Below, piece after piece: positions 16,390 to 25,448 of a stretch of 64,000 nucleotides of DNA. Position 1 is the first letter of the stretch. Every line of letters begins with the position of its first letter. The notes under the pieces were generated by a model that saw only the letters and a program-made list of their open reading frames with translations, was not told the DNA's origin and ran no database searches. The DNA comes from Brachymonas wangyanguii (GTDB lineage Bacteria; Pseudomonadota; Gammaproteobacteria; Burkholderiales; Burkholderiaceae_C), in NCBI RefSeq assembly GCF_045055315.1, contig NZ_CP173677.1, positions 1 through 64,000 on the forward strand, read 5' to 3'. The position numbers and the translations under genes were made by a program.

Positions 16390-17213
16390 CAGGCCTTGCC
16401 AGCTGCTGCCTTGGCGGCTTCGCGCTCGGCCGTGGTCTGTGCCACCTTGTTGCGCACGTAGCGCGGCAGTGCCATTGCGGCATCCACGGCCTGCCCCTGT
16501 TGCAGCAAGGCCGGAGCCAGCCGCAGCATGGCATCGGCCACCGGCATGGCGTGCGCCACCTGCAAGGGCATGCGCTCGCCATAGACCGCTTGCACATTGC
16601 CGGCACACCGCGCATCGGCGGTCAAGCCGGGCACGGCCAGCAGGTCTTCCGGGCGTGCCAGCACGGCATCGTGCAGCGGCTCCCAGTGCGGTGCACCATC
16701 GGGCAGCGGCTGCCAGCGCCAGCCGGCCACGTAGATCTCGTCCATGCGCGCATCAAGCAGCGCCCAGACCGTGTCGCCCGGCTGCAGCGGATGGCGGCTA
16801 CGGTAGTCTTCGGCCGTCACCATCAGGGTATCCAGCGGCAGCAGCGGCAGCTCCGCCCCCAGCGCCAGCCCCTGCGCCACCGAGCAGGCAGTACGCAGCC
16901 CGGTGAACGATCCCGGACCGGCGCCAAAGGCAATCGCGTCGAGTTGCGGCAGCGTCAGGCCGGCCTGCTGCAAGAGCTGCAGCAGCACCGGGATCAGCGT
17001 GGCAGACGATTGGGCCGATCCGGCGCCGGCATATTGCTGCAGCGCAGGCGGCTCGCCGGCGATGGCGCAACCAGCGGCCCACTCGCCTACGGCGATCGTC
17101 AGCTCGCTGGTGCCGGTATCCATGGCCAGCAGGTGCAGAGGGGCCGCCGCATCCCACTGGCGCAGGACGGGCAGCGTGGAGGCATCGGCAGGGGTAGAAA
17201 CAGCGTCGCTCAT
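16389..17213 (-). CDS. tsaB: tRNA threonylcarbamoyladenosine biosynthesis protein TsaB
   Basis: TsaB is the non-catalytic partner of TsaD in making t6A37 on ANN-reading tRNAs. The 274-residue protein has the ASKHA-type N-terminus (LLAMDTGTSELTIAV) and the typical GAGPGSFTGLR motif. An alternative ATG lies four codons upstream. The gene diverges from dacB across about 75 bases. Sua5, which makes the threonylcarbamoyl-AMP substrate of this pathway, is also in the window at 19.1-20.1 kb. Confidence 0.95.
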   Translation of the reverse strand: MSDAVSTPADASTLPVLRQWDAAAPLHLLAMDTGTSELTIAVGEWAAGCAIAGEPPALQQYAGAGSAQSSATLIPVLLQLLQQAGLTLPQLDAIAFGAGPGSFTGLRTACSVAQGLALGAELPLLPLDTLMVTAEDYRSRHPLQPGDTVWALLDARMDEIYVAGWRWQPLPDGAPHWEPLHDAVLARPEDLLAVPGLTADARCAGNVQAVYGERMPLQVAHAMPVADAMLRLAPALLQQGQAVDAAMALPRYVRNKVAQTTAEREAAKAAAGKA

Positions 17214-17288
17214 GATGCCCCGCATTGTTCCACAGTCGCGTGGCGGCCATGGCATGATGCGGACAGATTCCCGGAGATTTCGCCTGCC

Positions 17289-18776
17289 ATGTCCCAGCCT
17301 GTATCGACCCTCTCCCTGAAACAGCGCCTGCGCCGCTATCTGTCCGTGCTGTTGCCGCTGACGCTGCTGACACCGCTGCCTGTCTCGCAGGCGCAACCAC
17401 TGGCGCTGCAGGCCCCGGCCCAGCCCTTGCCGGTCGAGGTAACGGCACCGCTGCAGCGCGTGGGCATGCCGCTATCGCAAGTAGCCCTGCTGGTGGCTCC
17501 GGCCGATGGCGGCCTGCCGCTGGTCAGCCACAACGTGACGCAGGCCATGAATCCGGCCTCGGTGATGAAGCTGGTCACCACCGGCATCGCGCTGGACCAG
17601 CTCGGCCCCGGCTTCCGCTGGAACACGCGCCTGTGGAGCGATGGCAGCGTGCGCCAGCAGGTGCTGCAGGGCAATCTGTATGTGCAAGGCAGCGGCGATC
17701 CCGGCCTGGTGCAGGAGCGGCTCTGGCTGCTGCTACGGGCGCTGCGCGAACGCGGCGTGCAGCGCATCAGCGGCGATCTGGTGCTGGACAACAGCGTGTT
17801 CCAGCTGCCCGCGCGTGATCCCGGCGCCTTCGATGGCGAGGCGTTGCAGCCCTATAACGCGCAACCGGACGGCCTGCTGGTGAACTACAAGTCCTTTGTG
17901 CTGCAGCTCCAGCCCGATGCCAGCCAGAACATGGCCCAGCTGCGGCTGGATCCGCCGATGGCCGACAGCGGCATTCCGGCCAGCCTGCCGCTAGATGCCG
18001 GCAGCTGCAACGGCTGGATCGCCCAGCTGGAAGCACGCAGCCAGGCACAGCGCCAGATTGCACTACCCGCCAGCTACCCGGCCAGCTGTGGCGAGCAGCA
18101 ATGGCTGGCGGCCTGGCCGCAGCCGCAAGAACAGGCCGGCAAGGCCATCCTCGGCATGTGGCAGAGCCTGGGTGGCCAGCTCGAAGGCCGGGTACGCTAC
18201 GGCAGCACGCCGGCCGCCCTGCTGCGCGGCACGCCGCTGGCCAGCAGCGAGTCCGAGCCACTGCCCCAGGCGGTACGCAACATCAACAAGTTCAGCAACA
18301 ACGTGATGGCCCAGCAGCTGTTCCTGACGCTGGGCGTGCAGCGCTATGGCCAGGGTCATTTTGCCGGCGCCCAGGCCGCGGTGCAGGACTGGTGGCAGCG
18401 CAAGCTCCGGCCTTATGCGCCGCCAACGCCGGTGAACGGCTCCGGCCTCTCGCGTGATGGTCGCATCACCGCGGCATCGCTTGGCGGTTTGCTGCAGTAC
18501 ATGTGGAGTTCGCCGATGATGCCGGATTTTGTCGCCTCCTTGCCGATGTATGGCATGGACGGCACGCTGCGTCGCCAGGCCACCGGCCTGCCCGGCCGCG
18601 CCCATCTGAAGACCGGCACCTTGCGCGATGCCAATGCGCTGGCCGGCTATGTCACTGGCCTGGATGGCCGCCGCTACGTGCTGGTGGCCATGGCCAATGG
18701 CGCCGAAGCCGGCCGCGCCCGTGACGCCTTCTACCAGCTGGTGGAATGGACCGCGATGCAACCGGGCACGCGCTGA
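17289..18776 (+). CDS. dacB: D-alanyl-D-alanine carboxypeptidase/endopeptidase PBP4 (peptidase S13)
   Basis: DacB trims peptidoglycan stem peptides and cross-links in the periplasm. The 495-residue precursor has a signal peptide (about 1-35, ending VSQAQ), the catalytic SxxK as SVMK, the SxN motif as SNN and the KTG triad in HLKTGTLRD, in the usual order. The long insert between SxxK and SxN is typical of class C low-mass PBPs. The stop overlaps the start of the next gene by one base. Confidence 0.95.
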   Translation: MSQPVSTLSLKQRLRRYLSVLLPLTLLTPLPVSQAQPLALQAPAQPLPVEVTAPLQRVGMPLSQVALLVAPADGGLPLVSHNVTQAMNPASVMKLVTTGIALDQLGPGFRWNTRLWSDGSVRQQVLQGNLYVQGSGDPGLVQERLWLLLRALRERGVQRISGDLVLDNSVFQLPARDPGAFDGEALQPYNAQPDGLLVNYKSFVLQLQPDASQNMAQLRLDPPMADSGIPASLPLDAGSCNGWIAQLEARSQAQRQIALPASYPASCGEQQWLAAWPQPQEQAGKAILGMWQSLGGQLEGRVRYGSTPAALLRGTPLASSESEPLPQAVRNINKFSNNVMAQQLFLTLGVQRYGQGHFAGAQAAVQDWWQRKLRPYAPPTPVNGSGLSRDGRITAASLGGLLQYMWSSPMMPDFVASLPMYGMDGTLRRQATGLPGRAHLKTGTLRDANALAGYVTGLDGRRYVLVAMANGAEAGRARDAFYQLVEWTAMQPGTR

Positions 18777-19063
18777 TGGCCGATCTCGGCACGCTGGCCG
18801 GTTATGCGGCCGCCACCCTGACCACCATCAGCTTTGTGCCGCAGGCATTGCACAGCTGGCGCACGCGCGACGTCGCCGGTATCTCGCTTGGCATGTACAG
18901 CCTGTTCACGCTGGGCGTGGCGCTCTGGCTGGCCTATGGCCTGTGGCTGCATTCCTGGCCGATGGTGATTGCCAACAGCATCACGCTGCTGCTGGCCAGC
19001 ATGATCCTGGACCTGAAAATCCGCTACCGGCACGGCAAGCCGCCGACATTCGGAGACAGATAA
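18776..19063 (+). CDS. SemiSWEET-type sugar transporter (MtN3/PQ-loop family)
   Basis: A 95-residue membrane protein with three helices, matching one SWEET repeat: GYAAATLTTISFVPQALHSW carries the proline-glutamine motif of helix 1, and the NSITLLLASMIL stretch is typical of helix 3. SemiSWEETs work as dimers and move small sugars such as sucrose or glucose down a gradient; the substrate here is unknown. The ATG shares one base with the dacB stop (TGATG), so its translation should depend on dacB. Confidence 0.88.
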   Translation: MADLGTLAGYAAATLTTISFVPQALHSWRTRDVAGISLGMYSLFTLGVALWLAYGLWLHSWPMVIANSITLLLASMILDLKIRYRHGKPPTFGDR

Positions 19064-19109
19064 AGGAAATTACGCGCTTTTGCCGCGTATTGACTACAAG
19101 AAGGCCAAC

Positions 19110-20129
19110 TCAAGCCGCTGCAGCGCGCTGCAGGCGATCGGCCACGCCAGCCCAGTCGGCATGCGCCGGCACCGCTTCGACCCAGATCTCGCGCACGCCC
19201 TGCGCATCAAAATCACGCAACTGGGCAAACAGCTGCTGCGCGGTAGCAGCGGCATCGTCCGGCATGGCGACCCGCTGCGCCATGCCCGGCAAGGTCGTAC
19301 GGCTCCAGATAACGACATCTGACGGCAAGTTACCGTCTTTTGCACGCTCTTGCAGCAATTTTGTCGGCATCAGCACGACCCGCGCCTGCGGTGCATAGTG
19401 TGCCGTCAGCGTGCCCGAGGCGCGCGGCGCCGCCTGGCGCGTGGCGGCTTCGTGCGGCAGCAGCACGCGGATGCCGGTACGCGCCTCCACCATTTCCGGC
19501 GTGATGATGCCGGGGCGCAGCAGCACCGGCTGGCCGCGCGTGCAATCGATGATGGTGGATTCAATGCCAACCTGGCAGGCACCGCCATCAAGCACGGTCA
19601 GACTGTCGCCAAACTCCTGCTGCACATGGGCGGCGGTGGTCGGGCTGACACGGCCAAAGGTGTTGGCGCTGGGTGCAGCCACGCCCTTGACGCCCAGTGC
19701 CGCAGCAAGCTGCAGCACCGCATGCGCCACCGGGTGCGAAGGACAACGCAAGCCAACCGAATCCTGCCCACCGGCAGCCGCCTGCGCCATGCCATCGCGG
19801 CGCGGCACGATCACGGTGAGCGGCCCCGGCCAGAAGGCCTGCATCAGGCTGGCGGCATGGGTGGGTGCCTGTTCCAGAAAGTCTGGCGCCACAAAGGCTG
19901 CGGCGCTGGCCAGATCCGGCACATGCACGATCAGCGGGTGGCTGGCCGGGCGCTGCTTGGCGGCAAAAATGGCGGCCACGGCGGCATCGTCATCGGCGCG
20001 CGCCGCCAGGCCGTAGACAGTCTCGGTCGGCAGGCCGAGCAGCTGGCCATCAGCCAGCACCTGCGCGGCCTGCTGCAGCGCCTGCTGGCGCTCGTCAGCG
20101 GCGATGTCCGGGGTAGCTTTCAGCAGCAT
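19110..20129 (-). CDS. Threonylcarbamoyl-AMP synthase, Sua5/YrdC/YciO type
   Basis: Sua5 makes threonylcarbamoyl-AMP from Thr, bicarbonate and ATP for tRNA t6A modification. The 339-residue length shows a two-domain Sua5 rather than the short TsaC: a YrdC domain (about 15-205, with LPTETVYGLAARA and SANTFGRVSPT) and a C-terminal Sua5 domain (about 225-335), with the linker GTLTAHYAPQARVVL between. It is the last gene of the purE-purK-sua5 group, 30 bases after purK, as in other Burkholderiales. Confidence 0.94.
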   Translation of the reverse strand: MLLKATPDIAADERQQALQQAAQVLADGQLLGLPTETVYGLAARADDDAAVAAIFAAKQRPASHPLIVHVPDLASAAAFVAPDFLEQAPTHAASLMQAFWPGPLTVIVPRRDGMAQAAAGGQDSVGLRCPSHPVAHAVLQLAAALGVKGVAAPSANTFGRVSPTTAAHVQQEFGDSLTVLDGGACQVGIESTIIDCTRGQPVLLRPGIITPEMVEARTGIRVLLPHEAATRQAAPRASGTLTAHYAPQARVVLMPTKLLQERAKDGNLPSDVVIWSRTTLPGMAQRVAMPDDAAATAQQLFAQLRDFDAQGVREIWVEAVPAHADWAGVADRLQRAAAA

Positions 20130-20159
20130 CTGGTATTTATCGTCTGCGAACTGCCGCCA

Positions 20160-21380
20160 TCAGGCGGCAACTTGCAGGCGTTCGTAGGGCAGGCCCAGAA
20201 TCTGCGCGACTTGCGCTGCCTTGTCCTGCAACATGTCCACGCTGGCGGCGGTGATGGTGACATGGCCCATCTTGCGGCCGCGCTTGACGTCCTGCTTGCC
20301 GTACAGGTGCAGGTGCACGCCGGGCAGGCGCTGGATTTCTTCCCAGGGCGGAATGCGCTGTTCACCAGCGGCATCGAACCAGACATCGCCCAGCAGGTTG
20401 AGCATGACCGAGGGGCTGTGGTGGCGCGGCTGTACCAGTGGCAGGTGCATGGTGGTGCGCAGCTGCAGCTCGAACTGGCTGTGCTCGCAGGCATCGATGG
20501 TGTAGTGGCCGCTGTTGTGCGGGCGCGGCGCCATCTCGTTCACCACCCAGCTGCCATCGGCCAGGATGAAGTATTCGACACAGAGCACGCCCACGTATTC
20601 CAGGCCGGCGGCGATGCGGCCGGTGGCCTCGACCAGCTGCTGCGCCAGGTGCTCTGGCACGGCCCCGGGGAAGGCATAAGTAGTGGCGAGGATACCGCCA
20701 TGGTGCACGTTGCGCTGCGGCTGGAAATGCACCAATTGACCCTGCACGTCACGTGCCACGATCACCGAGCACTCCAGTGCCAGTTCGAGTTTTTTCTCGA
20801 GCACGCAAGGCACGCGACCCATCTCGACCCAGGCCTGCACCAGTCCGGCACGATCCTGCACCACCGACTGGCCCTTGCCGTCGTAGCCCATGCGCGCCGT
20901 CTTCAGGATAGCGGGAAACATGGCGTCGGTCACGTCCTGCAGCTCGGCGTCAGACGCGATGCTGGCAAACGGAGCGCAGCGCACGCCGCAGCGCGTGAAG
21001 TGCTCCTTCTCCTGCACGCGATCCTGGGCAATCGCCACGGCATGGGCCGGCGGCGATACCGGCTTGCGCTCGGCCAGCCAGGCCAGCGCGGCAGCCGGCA
21101 CGTTCTCGAATTCGGTGGTGATGCCATCGCAGGCATCGGCCAGCTGCTGCCAGCCGGCGGCATCGTCATAGGCCGCCACGACCTGCTGCTGGCTGGCCTG
21201 GCCGGCCGGGCCATCGGCCTGCGGGTCCAGCACCACGGTGTCATAGCCCATGGCCTGCGCTGCGTGCACCAGCATGCGTCCCAGCTGACCGCCACCCAGC
21301 ACGCCCAGCGTGGTGTGCAGGCTGTCGGTATCGCTGTCGGAGCGCACGGTCTGTACCATGCCTGCGTCCTGTTCGCTCAT
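20160..21380 (-). CDS. purK: 5-(carboxyamino)imidazole ribonucleotide synthase PurK
   Basis: PurK is an ATP-grasp enzyme that turns AIR and bicarbonate into N5-CAIR in purine synthesis. The 406-residue protein starts with a variable tail (1-23), then the preATP-grasp fold (LGVLGGGQLGRML), the ATP-grasp core (LKTARMGYDGKGQ; VNEMAPRPHNSGHYTIDA) and a small C-terminal domain. Its ATG shares one base with the purE stop, which fits coupled translation of the two sequential enzymes. Confidence 0.97.
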   Translation of the reverse strand: MSEQDAGMVQTVRSDSDTDSLHTTLGVLGGGQLGRMLVHAAQAMGYDTVVLDPQADGPAGQASQQQVVAAYDDAAGWQQLADACDGITTEFENVPAAALAWLAERKPVSPPAHAVAIAQDRVQEKEHFTRCGVRCAPFASIASDAELQDVTDAMFPAILKTARMGYDGKGQSVVQDRAGLVQAWVEMGRVPCVLEKKLELALECSVIVARDVQGQLVHFQPQRNVHHGGILATTYAFPGAVPEHLAQQLVEATGRIAAGLEYVGVLCVEYFILADGSWVVNEMAPRPHNSGHYTIDACEHSQFELQLRTTMHLPLVQPRHHSPSVMLNLLGDVWFDAAGEQRIPPWEEIQRLPGVHLHLYGKQDVKRGRKMGHVTITAASVDMLQDKAAQVAQILGLPYERLQVAA

Positions 21381-21889
21381 CAGACCGTGCCTTTCTGCTG
21401 GTTGACCGGCAGCGCCATGGCGCGTGCGGCTTCGGTCTGGCGCTGGCGGAAATCATCCAGCTTCTGGCGCAGCGCCGGATCGTGATTCGCCAGCAGCGCC
21501 ACGGCAAACAGCGCGGCGTTGGCAGCACCGGCCTGGCCGATGGCAAAGGTGGCGACCGGCACGCCCTTGGGCATCTGCACGATGCTGTGCAGGGAATCCA
21601 CGCCCTGCAGGTGGCGCGAGGCCACCGGCACGCCGAGCACCGGCACGGTCGTCTTGGCAGCCACCATGCCCGGCAGGTGCGCCGCACCGCCGGCACCGGC
21701 GATGATGGCCTGCAGGCCGCGTTCGGCAGCCGTTTCGGCATAGGCAAACATGTCATCGGGCATGCGGTGGGCGGATACCACGCGCGCTTCAAAAGCAACG
21801 CCGAATCCCTGCAGGATCTCGACGGCATGCTGCATGGTGTCCCAGTCGGAATTGGATCCCATGATGACGCCTACTTGCACCTGGCTCAT
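21380..21889 (-). CDS. purE: N5-carboxyaminoimidazole ribonucleotide mutase PurE
   Basis: PurE moves the carboxylate of N5-CAIR to give CAIR. The 169-residue product has the class I PurE motifs GSNSDWDTM, SAHRMPD and the GAGGAAHLPGMVA active-site loop. The start at 21889 has an AGGAG site at good distance and begins MSQVQVGVIMGSNSD, as in homologues; the open frame upstream is non-coding leader. It is divergent from cnoX across about 205 bases, which must hold promoters for both. Confidence 0.97.
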   Translation of the reverse strand: MSQVQVGVIMGSNSDWDTMQHAVEILQGFGVAFEARVVSAHRMPDDMFAYAETAAERGLQAIIAGAGGAAHLPGMVAAKTTVPVLGVPVASRHLQGVDSLHSIVQMPKGVPVATFAIGQAGAANAALFAVALLANHDPALRQKLDDFRQRQTEAARAMALPVNQQKGTV

Positions 21890-22094
21890 TGGCTGACTCC
21901 TGTTGTCTGGATGGTTGCGGATGTGCAGAAACACGAAAAGCCGGTTGCCCTGACGACCACCGGCTGGCACGGCTTGAAATACCGGCCACACATCCCACAT
22001 GAATAAAACGTGCCTGCAATAGGCCACAATCCCTCTATTGTAAGGTTGGGCACCCTGTCCAGCCAAGCCCCCTCCCCAGCCCTTTCGCCACACC

Positions 22095-22991
22095 ATGATC
22101 GATATCACCACTGAAAACTTTGAATCCGACGTCATCGTCGCCTCGCAAACCACCCCCGTGCTGATCGATTTCTGGGCACCCTGGTGTGGCCCTTGCAAGC
22201 AGCTGATGCCGGTGCTGGAAAAGCTGGAGACCGATTACGCCGGCCGCTTCACCCTGGCCAAGATCAACGTCGATGACGAGCAGCAGATTGCCGGCATGTT
22301 TGGCGTGCGCAGCGTGCCCACGGTGATCCTGATGGTCAACGGCCAGCCGGTCGACGGTTTTGCCGGCGCCCAGCCCGAAGGCCAGATCCGCGCCCTGCTC
22401 GACAAGCACCTGCCGGCCCCGGAAGAAGTCGCGGCCCAGCAGGAAGAAGACGAAGCCCAGGCTGCGCTGCAGGCCGGCGATACCGATACCGCCCTGGAAA
22501 AGCTGCAGCACGCCGTCGCCACCGACCCGGCGAATGACGATGCGCGCTTCGACTACATCAAGCTGCTGCTGCAGCTGGATCGCCTGGACGATGCCAAGGT
22601 CGCCTTTGCCCCGGTGATTGCCAAGGCGGCCAGCGTGCAGCGCCTGGGCAGCCTGCAGCAATGGATGGATGCGCTGGACGCCAGCGAGAGCGGCGAAGAT
22701 CTGGCCGCGCTGGATGCCCGCATCGCCGCCAACAAGCGTGATTTTGACGCCCGCTTCGCGCGTGCCCAGCGCCTGATGGCCAGCCAGCAGTGGACCGATG
22801 CCATGGATGAACTGCTCGAGATCCTGATGCGCGACAAGACCTGGAACGACGGCCAGGCGCGCAAGAGCTATATCGCCATCCTGGACATCATCGAACCGCC
22901 GGCCGTGGCCGTGGCCGAAGGCCAGATCCCGCCCGAAGACCCGACCGTGGCCACCTACCGCCGTCGCCTGAGCAGCGTGATCCTGAGCTGA
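22095..22991 (+). CDS. cnoX: Thioredoxin-like co-chaperone CnoX/YbbN
   Basis: A 298-residue fusion of a thioredoxin domain (1-108) and a helical TPR-like domain (about 115-298). In E. coli this protein (CnoX/YbbN) holds unfolded, chlorine-oxidised proteins and works with GroEL. The active site here is an intact WCGPC (near residue 35) with the cis-proline in SVPTVIL, so it may also act as a reductase, unlike E. coli YbbN, which lacks this pair. No ribosome-binding site is obvious. A strong terminator follows. Confidence 0.9.
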   Translation: MIDITTENFESDVIVASQTTPVLIDFWAPWCGPCKQLMPVLEKLETDYAGRFTLAKINVDDEQQIAGMFGVRSVPTVILMVNGQPVDGFAGAQPEGQIRALLDKHLPAPEEVAAQQEEDEAQAALQAGDTDTALEKLQHAVATDPANDDARFDYIKLLLQLDRLDDAKVAFAPVIAKAASVQRLGSLQQWMDALDASESGEDLAALDARIAANKRDFDARFARAQRLMASQQWTDAMDELLEILMRDKTWNDGQARKSYIAILDIIEPPAVAVAEGQIPPEDPTVATYRRRLSSVILS

Positions 22992-23010
22992 TCGCCCCTA
23001 TCCGATGACC

Positions 23011-23034
23011 AAAGGCGCCTGATGGGCGCCTTTT
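23011..23034 (+). terminator. Intrinsic terminator of cnoX
   Basis: AAAGGCGCC (23011-23019) and GGCGCCTTT (23025-23033) form a perfect 9-bp stem with a five-base loop, running into TTTT. It lies 20 bases after the cnoX stop, between it and the convergent sugar dehydrogenase gene. Confidence 0.88.
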
Positions 23035-23052
23035 GCATGCAGAAGCCGGGTT

Positions 23053-24183
23053 TTACTGCCGTACGCGGATCAGCTTGCCGTCCGGGTTGTCGGTGACCAC
23101 GTAGAGCCAGCCGTCCGGTCCCTGCTTCACGTCGCGGATACGGTGGCCGACCTTGTCGAGCAGCTTGTGCTCGGCCACCACCTTGCCGTTCTTCAGCTCC
23201 AGCCGAGCCAGATACTGGAACTTGAGGGCGCCCACCATCAGGTTGCCCTTCCAGCCCGGATAGCGCTCGCTGGTGACAAAAGCCATGCCGGATGGAGCGA
23301 TGGACGGATCCCAGAAGTGCAGCGGCTCTTCAACGCCGGGCAGGCTGGGCTTGCCGGTGCCGATCGGGCCGCCACCGTAATCGACACCCTTGCTGGTTTC
23401 CGGCCAGCCGTAGTTCTTGCCCGGCCTGGGCAGGTTGATCTCGTCGCCGCCCTGCGCGCCATGCTCGTGGATCCAGTACGTGCCATCGGGTGCCAGCGTG
23501 GCGCCCTGCGGGTTGCGGTGGCCATAGCTCCAGATTTCGGGCAAGGCATCGCGCCGGCCAAAGAAGGGATTGTCACGCGGCACCGAGCCATCCTTGCCCA
23601 CGCGAACCACCTTGCCGTGGTGGTTGCCCAGCCGCTGCGCATCATGGCGCTGGCTGTAGCGATCACCCAGCGTCAGGAACAGCGTGCCGTCGGGCTTGCC
23701 AGCCACCGTGCGCTCGACAATGCGGCAGCCGAAATGCAGGCTGCTGCGCACCTTGGGCTTTTGACTGAAGATCACCTTCACGTCCTGCAGGCTGCGGTTG
23801 TCGGCCGACAGGCGTGCACGCGCCAGCGCGGTGCTGTTGCCACCATTGTCACCGGCTTCGGAAAAGCAGAAGTACAGCGTGCGGTTGCTGGCAAAGCCGC
23901 TGTCGGTGATGACGTCCAGCAGGCCGCCCTGGCCGGCATCGACCACGCGCGGCACGCCGGTCACTGGCGCTCCGATGCGGCCATCGGGCTCGATCACGCG
24001 CAGCCGGCCGGGTTTTTCCGTCACCAGGAATCGGCCACCAGGCAGAAAGGCTACCGCCCAGGGACGTTCCAGGCCACTGGCAATGGTCTGGCCAGTAGCC
24101 GCTTGCGCCAGCAACTGCGGGCTGCTAGCCAGCAGCGCCGCCGCCAGTGCGGCGGAACGCCAGGGAGTCAGATGATGTGGCAT
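23053..24183 (-). CDS. PQQ-dependent sugar dehydrogenase (soluble GDH/YliI family)
   Basis: A 376-residue secreted six-bladed beta-propeller. The signal peptide covers about residues 1-28 (cleavage after LLAQA). Family features include LERPWAVAFLPGGRFLVTEK, the LHFGCRI stretch holding the likely catalytic His, YGHRNPQGATLAPDGTYWIHEHG and the C-terminal RIRDVKQGPDGWLYVVTD. Relatives oxidise aldoses with PQQ in the periplasm; the sugar cannot be told. No PQQ-synthesis genes lie nearby. A GGAG site precedes the ATG. Confidence 0.88.
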   Translation of the reverse strand: MPHHLTPWRSAALAAALLASSPQLLAQAATGQTIASGLERPWAVAFLPGGRFLVTEKPGRLRVIEPDGRIGAPVTGVPRVVDAGQGGLLDVITDSGFASNRTLYFCFSEAGDNGGNSTALARARLSADNRSLQDVKVIFSQKPKVRSSLHFGCRIVERTVAGKPDGTLFLTLGDRYSQRHDAQRLGNHHGKVVRVGKDGSVPRDNPFFGRRDALPEIWSYGHRNPQGATLAPDGTYWIHEHGAQGGDEINLPRPGKNYGWPETSKGVDYGGGPIGTGKPSLPGVEEPLHFWDPSIAPSGMAFVTSERYPGWKGNLMVGALKFQYLARLELKNGKVVAEHKLLDKVGHRIRDVKQGPDGWLYVVTDNPDGKLIRVRQ

Positions 24184-24223
24184 GGGCGATCTCCGTCAGG
24201 ACACTACCGGAGCCGCCACGGGG

Positions 24224-25330
24224 TCAGCCCTGGTAATTGGGGTAATCGGTATAGCCTTCGCGGCCGCCACCGTAATAGGTGCGGCGATCCGGCTGCTCCA
24301 GCGGCCAGCCATGCTGCAGGCGCTGCACCAGATCCGGGTTGGGGATGAAGGGCTGACCAAAGCCTACCAAATCGACCAGCCCCTGCTGCAACAAATGGTT
24401 GCCCACCTCCAGCGTCATGGCACCAGCCACGATGATGGCGCCGCGCGGGAAGGCCTCGCGCACCTTGCGCAGAAAGGCTTCGTTCTGGCCCTCGGCATCG
24501 GGACGGCCCTGGCCATTGCTTTGGTCCATCAGGTGCACATAGGCCAGCTCGCGCTCGTCCAGCTTGCGGATCAGCTGCAGGTAAGTCTCCTCGAGCTGGG
24601 CGTAATCGGGCATGTCATTGAAGCGGCCCCAGGGTGACAGGCGCACGCCGACCTTGCCCGGTGCCGTGGCAGCCACCACGTTGTCCACCACTTCCAGCAC
24701 GAAGCGCAGGCGATCGTCCATGGTCTGGGCGCCGTACTGGTCGGTGCGGTCATTCACCAGCGGGTTCATGAACTGCTCCAGCAGATAGCCGTTGGCGCCG
24801 TGGATTTCCACGCCGTCAAAACCGGCGCGGATAGCGCGGCCAGCGGCCTTGCCGAAATCGAAGGCGGTCTCGCGCACCTCGTCGGTCGTCATCGCATGCG
24901 GCTCGGTGGCCTGCACAAAACCGGGCTTGCCATTCAGGTCATAGGCAAACACCTTGGTGTCGGCCGTGCGGGCGGTGGAGCTGTGCGGCTTGCGGCCGTG
25001 CAGCAGGTTCTGGTGCGAGGCGCGGCCCACATGCCAGAGCTGGGCGAAGATGGCGCCGCCCTCCTCATGCACGGCTTGCGTGACATGGCTCCAGCCCTCC
25101 TGCTGTTCGGGCGTGTACAGGCCCGGCACGTACAGGTTGCCATTGGCCATTTCCGATACCGGCACGCCTTCGCTCACGATCAGGCCGGCACTGGCGCGCT
25201 GGCGGTAATAGAGCGCGGTCAGGTCATTCGGCACGGCATCCGGGTTGCGCGCACGGGTCATCGGGGCCATGACGATACGGTTGCGCAGCGGCAGGCCAGA
25301 CAGCGTGTAGGCATCGAACAACTGGGGCAT
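24224..25330 (-). CDS. Old Yellow Enzyme family NADH:flavin oxidoreductase (NemA-like)
   Basis: A 368-residue FMN-dependent TIM-barrel ene-reductase. It carries the N-terminal FMN-binding stretch (RNRIVMAPMTRARN), WHVGRASHQ, the substrate-binding HGANGYLLEQF and the C-terminal phosphate-binding loop before YTDYP. Relatives reduce activated alkenes, nitro compounds or N-ethylmaleimide using NAD(P)H; the physiological substrate is unknown. An AGGAG site precedes the ATG. It is followed 40 bases later by the sugar dehydrogenase and may share its message. Confidence 0.93.
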   Translation of the reverse strand: MPQLFDAYTLSGLPLRNRIVMAPMTRARNPDAVPNDLTALYYRQRASAGLIVSEGVPVSEMANGNLYVPGLYTPEQQEGWSHVTQAVHEEGGAIFAQLWHVGRASHQNLLHGRKPHSSTARTADTKVFAYDLNGKPGFVQATEPHAMTTDEVRETAFDFGKAAGRAIRAGFDGVEIHGANGYLLEQFMNPLVNDRTDQYGAQTMDDRLRFVLEVVDNVVAATAPGKVGVRLSPWGRFNDMPDYAQLEETYLQLIRKLDERELAYVHLMDQSNGQGRPDAEGQNEAFLRKVREAFPRGAIIVAGAMTLEVGNHLLQQGLVDLVGFGQPFIPNPDLVQRLQHGWPLEQPDRRTYYGGGREGYTDYPNYQG

Positions 25331-25448
25331 GAAAATCTCCTGGGATCTAACGGGAATCAGGGGGCATCATGACAGATATTGCCTGACCCCACATGACAAG
25401 GGCTCCCGCCGGAGCAGGGAGCCCTGGGAGACGATCAGCGCTACCGAC

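Noticed and set aside
19071..19089. TACGCG/CGCGTA hairpin between the SemiSWEET gene and sua5 as a terminator
   Set aside because: The stem is only six pairs and no T-run follows on either strand.
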